Assembly: GCF_003590945.1 (NCBI RefSeq)
Contig: NZ_QYUK01000011.1
Span: 1,330,001 to 1,394,000, forward strand
DNA: 64,000 nt
Reading direction: 5' to 3'
Source of the DNA: Oleomonas cavernae
GTDB lineage: Bacteria > Pseudomonadota > Alphaproteobacteria > Zavarziniales > Zavarziniaceae
Part shown: positions 8,956-17,673 of the stretch, piece by piece
Layout of the letters: every line of letters starts with the position of its first letter
How positions within the stretch are numbered: position 1 is the first letter of the stretch
The notes under the pieces: model-generated
The model's input: the letters and a program-made list of their open reading frames with translations, nothing else
Told to the model about the DNA's origin: nothing
The model's database searches: none
Translations under genes and position numbers: made by a program

Positions 8956-9844
8956 GCGGCGATCTTGCTCCCGATCCAGGCCCCGGCCGAGGTGATCGCG
9001 TCGCGTCCCTCGGACAGCATGCCGGCGAAGAAGTGCCAGACATGGATCATTTCAGGCCAGATTTCCAGCCTGGTTTCGACGGCGGCGGCGCCCAGCACGC
9101 CGGCCAGCCGGACGGAATCGTCGAGCAGCGTCTCGGCCGAGCCGACATGGATCAGCACCGGCGGCAGGCCGGTCATGCCGGCATGGAGCGGCGAGAGCAG
9201 CGGCGTCGACAGCGGCCGGTCGAGGGCATAGATCGCCGCCATCTGGTCCAGCCGCGGCTTGGTCACCATCGGGTCGACATCGTTCTTGGCCGCCATCGAG
9301 GGCAGGTTGTTGGCCAGTTCCACCCAGGGCGAGATGCAGAAGCCGGCGCCGGGCAGGGGCAGGTTCTGGTCGCGCAGGGCAAGCATGGTGGCGATGGTCA
9401 GGCCGCCGCCGGCGGAATCGCCCGCGATGCAGATCCGGCGCGGCTCGATCCCCCGCCCGATCAGGTGGCGATAGGCGGCGACCGCATCCTCGACCGCGGC
9501 CGGGAAGGGGTGTTCGGGGCCAGGCGATAGTCGACCGCCAGGGCGCAGACCTGGGCGGCGCGGGCGAGGTCGCGCACCAGCCGGCGATGGGTGTTGAGCG
9601 AGCCCAGGCAATAGCCGCCGCCATGGAGATAGAGAATCGCCGCATCGGTGGCCGCACCCGGCGGGGTCGAGAATTCGGCGGCGATGCCGCCCAGATCGAC
9701 CGCCTCGGCTTGCGTCTGATCCCCCTCGATCTGGGGTGCGGCCAGTTGCTCGTAAAGCTGGCGGGTTTCCTCGACCGCCAGTTCCGCACGGTCGGGGATG
9801 GCGGCCAGCGCCGCCCTGATTGCCGCAAGCTCCTGCATGCTCAT
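8952..9844 (-). CDS. Alpha/beta hydrolase, hormone-sensitive-lipase family (frameshifted)
   Basis: Esterase/lipase of the HSL group (about 297 residues). The oxyanion motif HGGGYCLGS and the nucleophile elbow GDSAGGG are clear; the catalytic Asp (SAETLLDDS) and His (MIHVWHFF) follow in the C-terminal part. The first ~110 residues and the remainder are in different frames; restoring one base next to 9515 turns VDYRLAPNTPS into the family sequence VDYRLAPEHPFPAA. The ATG at 9844 has a GGGAGA ribosome site. Overlaps the DsbA-family gene and is divergent from the SDR gene at 9945. Confidence 0.87.
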
Positions 9845-9944
9845 GTTTTTCTCTCCCTTTCGTCGGTTTTTTTGGCCACGAGCATCCTTGCTTTGCCTTT
9901 TGGGATGGGGCAAGTGCGTTGCGCAGCAGGAAACGAGGAAATTT

Positions 9945-10720
9945 ATGACCATGTCGACGTTCGATCCGGCAAAGCCGCTGGCCGGCAAGGCCATCTTCAT
10001 CACCGGCGCCACCTCCGGCTTCGGCCGCCGCTTTGCCCAGGTGCTGGGGCCCAGGGCGCCAAGCTGGCCGTCTCCGGCCGCCGGGTGGAACGGCTGACCG
10101 CGCTGGTCGACGAACTGGCCGCCTCGGGCATCGAGGCCGTGGCGGTGCCGCTGGACGTCACCGACCTGGCGGCGATCGCGCCGGCGGTCGACAAGGCCGA
10201 GGCGGCGCTGGGCGCGCTGTGGGGACTGGTCAACAATTCAGGTGTCGGCGGCGGCACCAGGGTGGAGCGCGAGACCGAGCAGAACTACGACTGGATCATG
10301 AATACCAATGTGAAGGCGGTGTACTTCATGGCCCAGGAGGTCGGCCGGCGCCTGATCGAGCGCAAGGAGGGCGGGCGCATCATCAACATCGCCTCGATCG
10401 CCGGGCTGCGCGTGCTGCCTATGCTCAGCATCTATTGCATCTCCAAGGCCGCGGTGGTGCAGATGACCCGGACCATGGCGATCGAATGGGCGCGCCATAA
10501 CATCAACGTGAACGCGATCTGCCCCGGCTATATCGAGACCGAGATCAACGCCGAATTCTTCCAGTCGGAACCCGGCCAGAAATTCATGGAAAAATTCCCG
10601 CGCCGGCGCATCGGCGAGGTCCAGGACCTGGACGGTATCATCTCGCTCATGCTCGACCCGCGCTCCGGCTTCATGACCGGCTCGATCGTCAATGTCGATG
10701 ACGGGCAGTTGCTGATGTGA
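9945..10720 (+). CDS. Short-chain dehydrogenase/reductase (frameshifted)
   Basis: SDR of about 258 residues. It has the NAD(P) loop TGATSGFG, the NNSG strand end (usual NNAG), the catalytic YxxxK as YCISKAAV and the post-catalytic NVNAICPGYIETEI. The N-terminal 35 residues (MTMSTFDPAKPLAGKAIF...) are in another frame; restoring one G in the GGGG run at 10046-10049 joins FGRRFAQVLG to AQGAKLAVSGRR. ATG 9945 follows GAGG. Divergent from the esterase gene. Substrate not predictable. Confidence 0.88.
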
Positions 10721-10730
10721 AACCACCGCT

Positions 10731-10808
10731 GTCATCCCGGCGAAGGCCGGGATCCATTCTGGGGCAGCACGAGATGTCACAATGGATCCCGGCCTTCGCC
10801 GGGATGAC
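10731..10808 (+). repeat. 78-bp palindromic repeat, copy 1
   Basis: Two perfectly complementary 28-bp arms (10731-10758 and 10781-10808) around a 22-bp spacer; the arms begin GTCATCCCGGCGAAGGCC. Copies of the same length occur at 39299-39376 and 56602-56679. It lies between the SDR and the UNG-fold gene, and its right arm encodes the last residues of the latter. Strand is arbitrary. Confidence 0.92.
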
Positions 10809-11559
10809 GCTTGGGGTTATCGCCGCAGCAGGTGCAGGGGCGGAAGAACCCGAGCACCGCGACATCGTTGATGAACGACACGTTGTAGGGATGCTCGGCG
10901 GCGATCGTGTTCCAGCCGGCGGCGCCGGCGACGGTGCCCAGGTCCTTGGCGAAATTGCCGAACAGCAGCAGGGTGGCGTCAGGGGCCAGGCGGTGCAGGT
11001 TGGCCAGGAACAGGTCCATGAAGCCACGCCATTGCTTGGCATCGCGGGCCTTGTTGGCGGTCAGCACCGGGATCGCATTGACGCACAGGATGCCGGCCGC
11101 GCGGATGCGCACGAACAGGTCCTCCAGCGTCACCACCAGGTCGCGGCGATCCACCGCGGCGATCTCCATTGCGGTCGCCAGGGGGGAGATCAGGCCTTCG
11201 GCCACCAGCAGCATCTTCATGATGTTGCGCAGGCTGGTTGCCTTGTTGACCGGCTTGGCCAGGCCCTCACTGCCCCAAATCGAGCCCACCGCGCCGTCGT
11301 TGAAGGATTCGCCGATCGCCGATTGCCGGCGGGGGTAGGGGGATTCGCCCATCAGCACGGCGGTAACGGCCGGGGGCGCCACCTTGCGCAGGGGCGAGAG
11401 CATCAGCGGGGCGCCGGGCAGCCAGTCCGCGGCCTCCAGGCCGCGCAGATAGGTGGGATCCATCGCTGCCGCGGGTGCTTCCAGGACCCGCAGCCACGCC
11501 GGATCCAGATCCGCACAGGCCTGGGCGAAGGGATAGTGCGACAGGGGACTGTTGCCCAT
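10777..11559 (-). CDS. UNG-fold protein with altered active-site motif
   Basis: 260-residue protein with the architecture of family-1 uracil-DNA glycosylase: a motif-1 equivalent GESPYP where UNG has GQDPYH, ATSLRNIMKMLL like the UNG PPSL-NI segment, ILCVNAIPVLTANKA like LLN-LTV, and HPYNVSF at the place of HPSPLS. The catalytic Asp of motif 1 is replaced by Ser, so glycosylase activity on uracil is doubtful. The last 10 residues (HPGEGRDPL region) are encoded by the adjacent palindromic repeat, which has apparently replaced the original end. Two bases separate it from the upstream XRE-cupin gene, so the two form an operon. Confidence 0.6.
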   Translation of the reverse strand: MGNSPLSHYPFAQACADLDPAWLRVLEAPAAAMDPTYLRGLEAADWLPGAPLMLSPLRKVAPPAVTAVLMGESPYPRRQSAIGESFNDGAVGSIWGSEGLAKPVNKATSLRNIMKMLLVAEGLISPLATAMEIAAVDRRDLVVTLEDLFVRIRAAGILCVNAIPVLTANKARDAKQWRGFMDLFLANLHRLAPDATLLLFGNFAKDLGTVAGAAGWNTIAAEHPYNVSFINDVAVLGFFRPCTCCGDNPKRHPGEGRDPL

Positions 11560-11561
11560 GG

Positions 11562-12104
11562 TTACATCACCACGTTACGAATGAACCGCACCGGTTCCGT
11601 GCCCTTGTTGACGAAGGCAAAGGCCCGGTCCGAGCGGTAGGCGGTCGACTTGCCGGCGGCCAGGGTGACGGGGCCGTGATCGAACTCGATGGTCAGGGTG
11701 CCGGCGATCACCGCGACCATTTCATGCCAGCCGGCCGGGTCCGGGCCCGACTGGTAGTGCTCGCCCGGCGCCAGGCTCCAGGCCCACATCTCGGCCAGCC
11801 GCGTGGCCGGGGCGGTTTCCAGCAGGTGGGCCTCGCTGCCCGGCTTCTCGCCGCGCCAGGCCAGGGTCGGCTGGCCGACCGTGGCGGGCGCCACGATCAG
11901 GTCGGGCAGCAGGACGCCCAGCACCGCCGCGATCTTGTCGAGGGTCTGCAGGCTCACATTGCTGTCGCCGGCCTCGATCGCCACCAGCATGCGCCGGCTG
12001 ACCCCGGAGCGGGTGGCAAGCACCTCCTGGCTGATGCCGGCGGCTTGGCGCAGGCGTTTCAGGTTGCTGGCGAGGTGGAGGAGAACAGGGGGTTGACGAT
12101 CCAT
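11562..12104 (-). CDS. XRE-cupin transcriptional regulator
   Basis: 180-residue regulator with an N-terminal helix-turn-helix (LKRLRQAAGISQEVLATRSG, residues 14-33, then SRRMLVAIEAGDSNVS) and a C-terminal cupin barrel (about residues 95-178, including EHYQSGPDPAGWHEMVAVIAG). Such proteins commonly repress a divergent transporter. It is divergent from an EamA exporter with two 12-bp palindromes between them, and is followed by the UNG-fold gene. Confidence 0.88.
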   Translation of the reverse strand: MDRQPPVLLHLASNLKRLRQAAGISQEVLATRSGVSRRMLVAIEAGDSNVSLQTLDKIAAVLGVLLPDLIVAPATVGQPTLAWRGEKPGSEAHLLETAPATRLAEMWAWSLAPGEHYQSGPDPAGWHEMVAVIAGTLTIEFDHGPVTLAAGKSTAYRSDRAFAFVNKGTEPVRFIRNVVM

Positions 12105-12109
12105 TATGC

Positions 12110-12145
12110 GCAGTATATTGCACTAACCATTGAGCAGTATACTGC
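12110..12145. promoter_or_regulatory. Paired palindromic operators
   Basis: Two related 12-bp sites, GCAGTATATTGC (12110-12121) and the perfect palindrome GCAGTATACTGC (12134-12145), centres 24 bp apart. They overlap the -10 elements predicted for both divergent genes, so binding of the XRE-cupin protein would repress itself and the exporter together. Confidence 0.6.
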
Positions 12146-12164
12146 GCAGATTGAGTGGCTTCAA
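12136..12164 (-). promoter_or_regulatory. Promoter for the XRE-cupin gene
   Basis: On the minus strand TTGAAG (12164-12159), a 17-bp spacer and TATACT (12141-12136). The -10 box is inside the perfect palindrome. A weaker plus-strand candidate for the exporter is TTGACG (12093-12098) with TATATT (12114-12119), 15-bp spacer. Confidence 0.5.
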
Positions 12165-12168
12165 GACC

Positions 12169-13077
12169 ATGTCCAGCACCGATCGTCCCCTCGTCCCCAG
12201 CCGCTGGGATGCCAATGCCGGCGGCCGCTTGCCGGAAGTCGTCCTGCTGGGCGTCACTTTCATCTGGGGCGCCTCGTTCTGGATCATCCAGACGGCGCTG
12301 ACCGTCTCGGGCCCGCTGTTCTTCCAGGGGCTGCGCTACACGATCGCCGCCCTGGTGCTGATCGCCGTCTCGCTGCCGCGGCTGCGCGGCATCACCGCGC
12401 TGGAATGGAAGATCGGCCTGCTGACCGGCGCTGCCGTGGCCATCGCCAATGCCCTGCAGGCGATCGGGCTGGAGACCATTCCCAGCAGCAAGTCGGCCTT
12501 CATCACGGCGCTCTACGTGCCCATGGTGCCGCTGATGCAGTTGATCTTCCTGCGCGAGCCGCCACGCCCGCTGGCCTGGGCCGGCATCGGCCTGGCCTTC
12601 GTCGGGCTGACCCTGCTGGCCGGCCCCAAGGCGGCAGCCCTCGAGTTCACTGCGGGCGAGATCATGACGGTGGTCAGTGCCGCCATCATCGCGGCCGAGA
12701 TCATCCTGATCGGCGCCTATACCCGCCAGCTCGACGCGACACGGGTCTCGGTGGTGCAGCTTGCCTCGATCGCGGTATTCACCCTGGCCGGCATGGTGCC
12801 GATGGGCGAGGCGCTGCCGGCGATCTCGCCCGTGCTGCTCTATTGTGCCGGGGGCCTGGGCCTGGGCAGCGTCGTGATCCACCTGGCGATGTACTGGGCG
12901 CAGCGCAAGCTCTCGCCGACCCGGGCCACCCTGATCTATGCGACCGAGCCGATCTGGGCCGGCATGATCGGCCGCATGGCAGGCGAGCGGATCCCGCTGC
13001 TGGGCCTGATCGGCGCCCTGCTGATCGTGGTGAGCGTGGTGCTCAGCAATTGGCGGCGGCGAGCGCCCGGCGCATGA
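12169..13077 (+). CDS. EamA/DMT-family transporter
   Basis: 302-residue inner-membrane drug/metabolite transporter with ten predicted hydrophobic segments forming two EamA repeats (about residues 20-150 and 165-295). Repeat 1 begins LLGVTFIWGASFWIIQ and repeat 2 contains TRATLIYATEPIWAGMIG, the usual family signature. The ATG at 12169 (MSSTDRPLV) is preferred over a TTG at 12130 that lies in the operator region. Probably an exporter controlled by the divergent XRE-cupin regulator; substrate unknown. Confidence 0.87.
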   Translation: MSSTDRPLVPSRWDANAGGRLPEVVLLGVTFIWGASFWIIQTALTVSGPLFFQGLRYTIAALVLIAVSLPRLRGITALEWKIGLLTGAAVAIANALQAIGLETIPSSKSAFITALYVPMVPLMQLIFLREPPRPLAWAGIGLAFVGLTLLAGPKAAALEFTAGEIMTVVSAAIIAAEIILIGAYTRQLDATRVSVVQLASIAVFTLAGMVPMGEALPAISPVLLYCAGGLGLGSVVIHLAMYWAQRKLSPTRATLIYATEPIWAGMIGRMAGERIPLLGLIGALLIVVSVVLSNWRRRAPGA

Positions 13078-13108
13078 GCTGGTGGTTGGCCGGTCGCTGA
13101 CCGAAGCC

Positions 13109-13174
13109 TTTCGACATAGTCTTTGTAAAAAGAACTTGCGCTGGCCGGGCATTTCGACATAATTCGTGTCGAAA
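13109..13174 (+). promoter_or_regulatory. Promoter and inverted-repeat operator of the merR-type gene
   Basis: A perfect inverted repeat TTTCGACA-N7-TGTCGAAA (13152-13159 / 13167-13174) and an upstream half-site TTTCGACATA (13109-13118). A candidate promoter TTGCGC (13136-13141), 16 bp, CATAAT (13158-13163) overlaps the inverted repeat, consistent with autoregulation. Confidence 0.5.
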
Positions 13175-13183
13175 GGGCTGACC

Positions 13184-13552
13184 ATGCATATTCGAGAGCT
13201 GACATCACGCGCAGGGGTAGCGGAGCGACAGGTCCGCTATCTCATTGCCGAAGGGTTCATCCCGCCGCCCAGGGGCGGACGCTCGAATGCCGAATACGGC
13301 GACGATCATGTCGCGGCGATCGACAGATACGTTCGCCTGCGGGATCTCGGCTTTCCGCCGGCCGCCATCAAGCTTCTGCTGCAGTCTCGCGAAGGCGTGC
13401 CGTTTCCGGTCTCGCCGGGCATCACCCTTGTCGTCGACCCGTCGCTTCTGGCGACCGGCGCGCCGGTTCAGCCGGTCATCGACACACTCCGCTCGCTCCT
13501 CACCGACCTTTTCAAGGAACAGGCCCATGCCCACGATGCCCGGCACGATTGA
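13184..13552 (+). CDS. MerR-family transcriptional regulator
   Basis: 122-residue protein with a MerR winged HTH at the N-terminus: IRELTSRAGVAERQVRYLIA followed by the wing GFIPPPRGGRSNAEYGDDHV. The C-terminal half is short and lacks cysteines, so it is not a metal sensor. The ATG at 13184 begins directly with MHIRELTSRAGV; an upstream GTG lies in the operator. The gene overlaps the start of the VIT/vWA gene by 26 nt, so it probably controls that gene. Confidence 0.83.
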   Translation: MHIRELTSRAGVAERQVRYLIAEGFIPPPRGGRSNAEYGDDHVAAIDRYVRLRDLGFPPAAIKLLLQSREGVPFPVSPGITLVVDPSLLATGAPVQPVIDTLRSLLTDLFKEQAHAHDARHD

Positions 13553-15496
13553 TCCTCTTGGCGCCTTCGCTGCCGGTGCTTTCACCACCGGGACCGGCGC
13601 CCGGTCCCGCTGGTCTCGACACGGTTCGACGTTGACATCGACGGCGGCCTGGCGACGGTGGTGACCTCTCGCGTCTTCCGCAACGACGAGGCCCAGAGCA
13701 TCGAGGCGACCATCACCTTTCCGGTTCCCGTCCATGCGGTGCTCTTCGACCTCGAGGCCCTGATCGACGGCCGCCTGTTGAAGGCTCGCGCCCAGCGGCG
13801 CAGCGCGGCGCGCGAGGCCTACGAGGATGCGATCGAGCGGGGCAAGGCGGCGGTGCTGCACGAGGAAGTGCTGCGCGGCGTCCACATGCTCTCGGTTGCC
13901 CATGTGGCACCGGGTGCTGAGATCACGGTCAAGGCCACCTGGGCGATCACGCTGCGCTTCGTGGGCGACAGTGCCCGGCTGCGCATCCCGCTCACCGTGG
14001 GCGACATCTACGGCCGTTCGCGCCTGCCCGACTCCGACGACCTGCTGGCCGGCGGCCCGTTGCAGCACGCGGATATTTCCGTCCGCAGCAGCAGCGGCAC
14101 GGTCAGCCTGGCCGGCGGCAGCCTGGCGGAGGGCCAGGCACGGGTGCCCCTGAATGCCCCCATCGACCTCGCCGTGACCGGCATGATGCTCGGGATGCTG
14201 CGGGGCAGGGCGGCCGACGGACGGGAGGTTGCCTTGCGCATCACGCCGTGCGGACCGGGAGAGGCGCTGCTGAACGTGGCCGTGCTGGTCGATCGTTCAG
14301 GCTCGATGGGCGGGGGCAAGCATCACGCGGTGGTCCGTGGCCTGACCGCCGTGGCCGACATGCTGGGCGAGGCTGACCTGATCGACCTGTGGCAGTTCGA
14401 CAATGAATTGGAGCACGTCGGTGCGGGACAGCCGCTTCGGGACCTTGTCGCCCGGCTGGGCGAGCCCAGGGGCGGCACCGAGATCGGCGGCGCGCTTTCG
14501 GGCGCCATGGCCGGTAGCCGGATGCGCGACATCCTGCTCCTCACCGACGGCCTGAGCCACGCGCTCGACGTGCAGGCACTGGCACGGCGGGGACGCCGCA
14601 TCACGGTGCTCTTGATCGGGCACGACAGCCTGGAAGCCAATGTCGGGCACCTCGCGGCCCTGACGGGCGGCGACATCTTCGTCGCCTCGCCCGATGACAT
14701 TGCGGCTGTGCTTGCCGCTGCCATTGGTTCCCTCCGCTTAGCAGCCGAACCGGTTCAGGTCGGCGATGCCGAACACATCCGCGCCGTCCGGGGCAATGCC
14801 CTGCTCGAGGCGGACTGGCTGGCGGCAACGGGTGCCGGCCCGCAGGGGCGGGCCGTGGCCGCGGTCGCCGCGGGCCTGGCCCTGCCTGCACTCGACGAGG
14901 AAAGAGCGGCCGCGCTGGCGCAGGCCGAGGGGCTGGTCACGCACCTGACCAGCCTGGTGCTGGTCGACGAGGCGGGGGCGGTGCAGGAAACCCTTCCTGC
15001 AACCCGCAAGATCGCGCTGGCCGCACCTGCCGCTCCCGCCCCCATGGCGCGAATGGTGCGCGCCAAGTCGCCCAGCGCCGCCAGCTACTCTTCCGCCCCC
15101 CCGGATATGCTGCGGGAGGAAGTGCGGTCTTTGTCAGCGCCGCTCGACCTGTCTTCGGCCGCCGGGATGATCGACTGGGATCGCTCGCCCGGGCAACTCG
15201 TCGCCGGTGACGTTTCGGGGCTGGGTCGTGAAATCGCCCTGCTGATCGGGGTGGCGGCGGTGCGGCCCGACGTGACCCACCTGGCGACACAGTTGAAGCT
15301 CGATCCGGTAATGCTGGTTGTCGCTCTCATTGCCCGGTCGCTGGGCGAAGGAAACCGCTCGGCCGCGCGGATCGCCAAGGCTGTCCTGGGCAGCGGCATC
15401 ACGGAAGAATTGCGCCGCCTGGCCGCGGCCCTGGGGCTTGAACCGGCGGGGCCGCGAGGCCTGCGCGGGCGCCTTGGCGGGTGGCTGGGGCGGTGA
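13527..15496 (+). CDS. VIT and von Willebrand A domain protein (frameshifted)
   Basis: About 656 residues. The N-terminal VIT (inter-alpha-trypsin) domain (about residues 10-145) contains EATITFPVPVHAVLFDLEA and ARAQRRSAAREAYEDAIERG. It is followed by a vWA domain with a complete MIDAS: DRSGSMGG, the Thr in GGTEIGGAL and the Asp in LLTDGL. A low-complexity Ala/Pro linker and a helical C-terminus follow. No signal peptide is seen, so it is probably cytoplasmic. One base is missing at the GGG run 13590-13592; restoring it joins FAAGAFTTG to PVPLVSTRFDVDIDGG. The start lies within the MerR gene. Confidence 0.82.
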
Positions 15497-15498
15497 GG

Positions 15499-17001
15499 TC
15501 AGGGCCGGGCGGCGAGGGCCCGGCGCATGACCTTGCCGTTGGCGGTGCGCGGCAGGCTGTCGACCACCACGACATCCTTGGGCCGCTTGTAGGCCGCCAG
15601 CCGCTCGCCGGCGAAGTCGATCAGCGCCGCCTTGTCGATGGTGGCGCTGTCGCGCGCCACGACATAGGCGCAGATCACCGAAAGCGCGTCCGAGACGCGG
15701 CGTTCCGCCACCGCCACCTCGGCCACCGCCGGGTGGCCGGCCAGGGCCGCCTCCACCTCCAGGGGCGAGACCCGGTAGCCGCCGGCATTCATCAGGTCGT
15801 CGTTGCGGCCGTGGAACCAGATGTAACCGTGGCCGTCCAGATGGGCGAGGTCGCCGCCGGCGAACCAGTCGCCGCGCAGGACCTGGGCCTGCTCGTCGGG
15901 CCGGTTCCAATAGCCCAGCATCAGGCCGGGGTCGCTGCGGTGGACGGCCAGCAGGCCGATCTCGTCGGGCCCCAGCGGCGCGCCGGTCACCTGGTCGAGG
16001 ATTGCCACCTTGCGGCCAGGCTGCGGCCGGCCGGGGGAGCCGGCCCGGGCGGGGCCGGGCGGCGACTGGCTGATATAGGTCGAGATCTCGGACATGCCGA
16101 GCGCCTCGTAGAGTTCCGTGCCCACGGTCTGGCGCCAGGCCTCCAGCACGCTGGGGGCCAGCGCCTCGCCGGCGGTCAGGCCGTGGCGCAGGCTGGACAG
16201 GTCGAAGGCTTCCGGCGTGCCGTATTTCAGGATCTGGCGGTAGAGGCCGGGCACGGTCGCGAAGATCGTGGCGCGAAACCGCTCGATCAGGCGCGGCCAG
16301 ACGTGGGCATCGCGCGGGCCGTTATAGAGGCAGGCGGTGGCGCCATTGGCCCAGGGATCGGTCAGGCCGACCCCCAGCGTATAGGTCCAGTTGAAGGCCC
16401 CGGCATGGAGCACCACGTCGCTGGCCCCGATGCCGTACCAGCCCTTGTACATGGGCCGGCGGCCCCAGGCGTGGCGCTGGCCGTGCAGCACGCCCTTGGG
16501 CTTGCCCGTGGTGCCGGAAGTATAGACCAGGAAGGCCGGATCGTCGGCCGCGGTGTCGGCGAAGTCGCCCAAGGGGCCGTCCTTGGCCATCGCGCGGATG
16601 GCCTGGGCGGAAATGCTCATGACACCATCCGGTACCGCGACATCGGCCAGGCTGTCGCCCACGGCGATCGCCCGGGCGCCCGAATCCGCCAGCAGGAAGC
16701 CGGCCTCGGCGGCGGTCAGTTGCGCGGAGGAGGGCAGGGCGACGATGCCGGCGGCGATCGCGCCGAAATAGGCCAGGGCATAGGCCGTGTCGTTATCCAT
16801 GCGGATCATCAGCCGGTCGCCCGGCACCAGGCCCAGCGACAACAGCCCCTGTGCCACCCGCAAGGTCGCATCCTTCAGGGCGCCGTAGGTCCAGCGCTCG
16901 TCGTCATGGGCGCCGGCCACGATCAGGCCGATCTTCGCGGCCGGGTGCTGATCCAGGCAGTAGCGCGCCATGTTGAAGCGGGCCGGCACCATGGCGATCA
17001 C
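15499..17001 (-). CDS. Acyl-CoA synthetase (benzoate-CoA ligase-like AMP-binding enzyme)
   Basis: 500-residue adenylate-forming enzyme that activates a carboxylic acid as acyl-AMP and then thioesterifies it to CoA. The AMP/phosphate loop is YTSGTTGKPKG; later motifs are YEALGMSEISTY (A5), GDLAHLDGHGYIWFHGR (A7/A8) and the lysine-containing PRTANGKVMRRAL (A10). The substrate pocket resembles benzoate/2-aminobenzoate-type ligases more than long-chain ligases, but this is weak. The GTG start overlaps the stop of the PhnZ-like gene (GTGA); ATG at 16992 is an alternative. Confidence 0.85.
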   Translation of the reverse strand: MIAMVPARFNMARYCLDQHPAAKIGLIVAGAHDDERWTYGALKDATLRVAQGLLSLGLVPGDRLMIRMDNDTAYALAYFGAIAAGIVALPSSAQLTAAEAGFLLADSGARAIAVGDSLADVAVPDGVMSISAQAIRAMAKDGPLGDFADTAADDPAFLVYTSGTTGKPKGVLHGQRHAWGRRPMYKGWYGIGASDVVLHAGAFNWTYTLGVGLTDPWANGATACLYNGPRDAHVWPRLIERFRATIFATVPGLYRQILKYGTPEAFDLSSLRHGLTAGEALAPSVLEAWRQTVGTELYEALGMSEISTYISQSPPGPARAGSPGRPQPGRKVAILDQVTGAPLGPDEIGLLAVHRSDPGLMLGYWNRPDEQAQVLRGDWFAGGDLAHLDGHGYIWFHGRNDDLMNAGGYRVSPLEVEAALAGHPAVAEVAVAERRVSDALSVICAYVVARDSATIDKAALIDFAGERLAAYKRPKDVVVVDSLPRTANGKVMRRALAARP

Positions 17002-17564
17002 ACCCGGACCAGGGCGGTCAGCAGGTCGCGGTAGTGGGCGAAGGCCGGCACCTCCAGGCCCACGACCTTGGCCTCCTCGTCCCAGACGCGCAGGCGCACG
17101 GCGTCCTTCCAGAACGGGCCGGCCTCGAACGCCGCCACCTCGTCGTTCGACATCGGGCCGCCCTGCAGGCCTAAGCTGCGGACGGACGCCGGCGACAGGC
17201 GCTCGAAATAGCCGGCCTTGGTCGCGCAGAGATAGCGCTTGGCCGCCACGTGAAGGCGGATCGGCACGGTCACGGCGTCGCCGAACCAGGGGGCGAGGTG
17301 ATCGGCCCCGCCGTCTTCGTGGCGGGCGTCATAGCCTTCCAGGGCCGCCCGTTCGCCCTTGGGGTCGATCAGGTGGCCGATGTCGTGGAGCAAGGCGGCG
17401 GCAACCAGGCCGGGGGCCGCACCGGCGCGCGCGGCGCAGGCGGCGGCTTGCAGGCCGTGGGCAAGCTGGCTCACCGATTCGCCGCCCTCATAGGGCGCGG
17501 CGCCCCGCTGGGCATAAAGCGTCTCGACCTGCAAAATTATTTCGAGAGGCTGGCGCGACGTCAT
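16998..17564 (-). CDS. PhnZ-like HD-domain protein
   Basis: 188-residue HD-domain protein of the group labelled phosphonate-degradation HDIG oxygenases (PhnZ/TIGR03276-like mixed-valent di-iron enzymes). Visible marks: YEGGESVSQLAHGLQAA, the LLHDIGHL metal motif near residue 58, RHEDGGADHL, and PIRLHVAAKRYLCA. Known relatives cleave C-P or C-C bonds with O2. No phosphonate gene is nearby; instead it is translationally coupled to an acyl-CoA ligase and faces away from an acyl-CoA racemase, suggesting another organic substrate. Confidence 0.78.
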   Translation of the reverse strand: MTSRQPLEIILQVETLYAQRGAAPYEGGESVSQLAHGLQAAACAARAGAAPGLVAAALLHDIGHLIDPKGERAALEGYDARHEDGGADHLAPWFGDAVTVPIRLHVAAKRYLCATKAGYFERLSPASVRSLGLQGGPMSNDEVAAFEAGPFWKDAVRLRVWDEEAKVVGLEVPAFAHYRDLLTALVRV

Positions 17565-17673
17565 CTCACTCTCCGGTCATGCGGGCGTGATAATGCTCGT
17601 GACGGCAACGCCGGTCACGGGCTAAAAAGCTCCCCACGGTTTAAACGGAACACTAAAACACCGGAGGAAAATC

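Noticed and set aside
10717-11640. Plus-strand frame over the UNG-fold gene
   Set aside because: Shadow frame including the palindrome translation VIPAKAGIH-like; no family match.
15481-17034. Plus-strand frame through the CoA ligase gene
   Set aside because: Antisense shadow with low-complexity translation; ligase motifs are on the minus strand.
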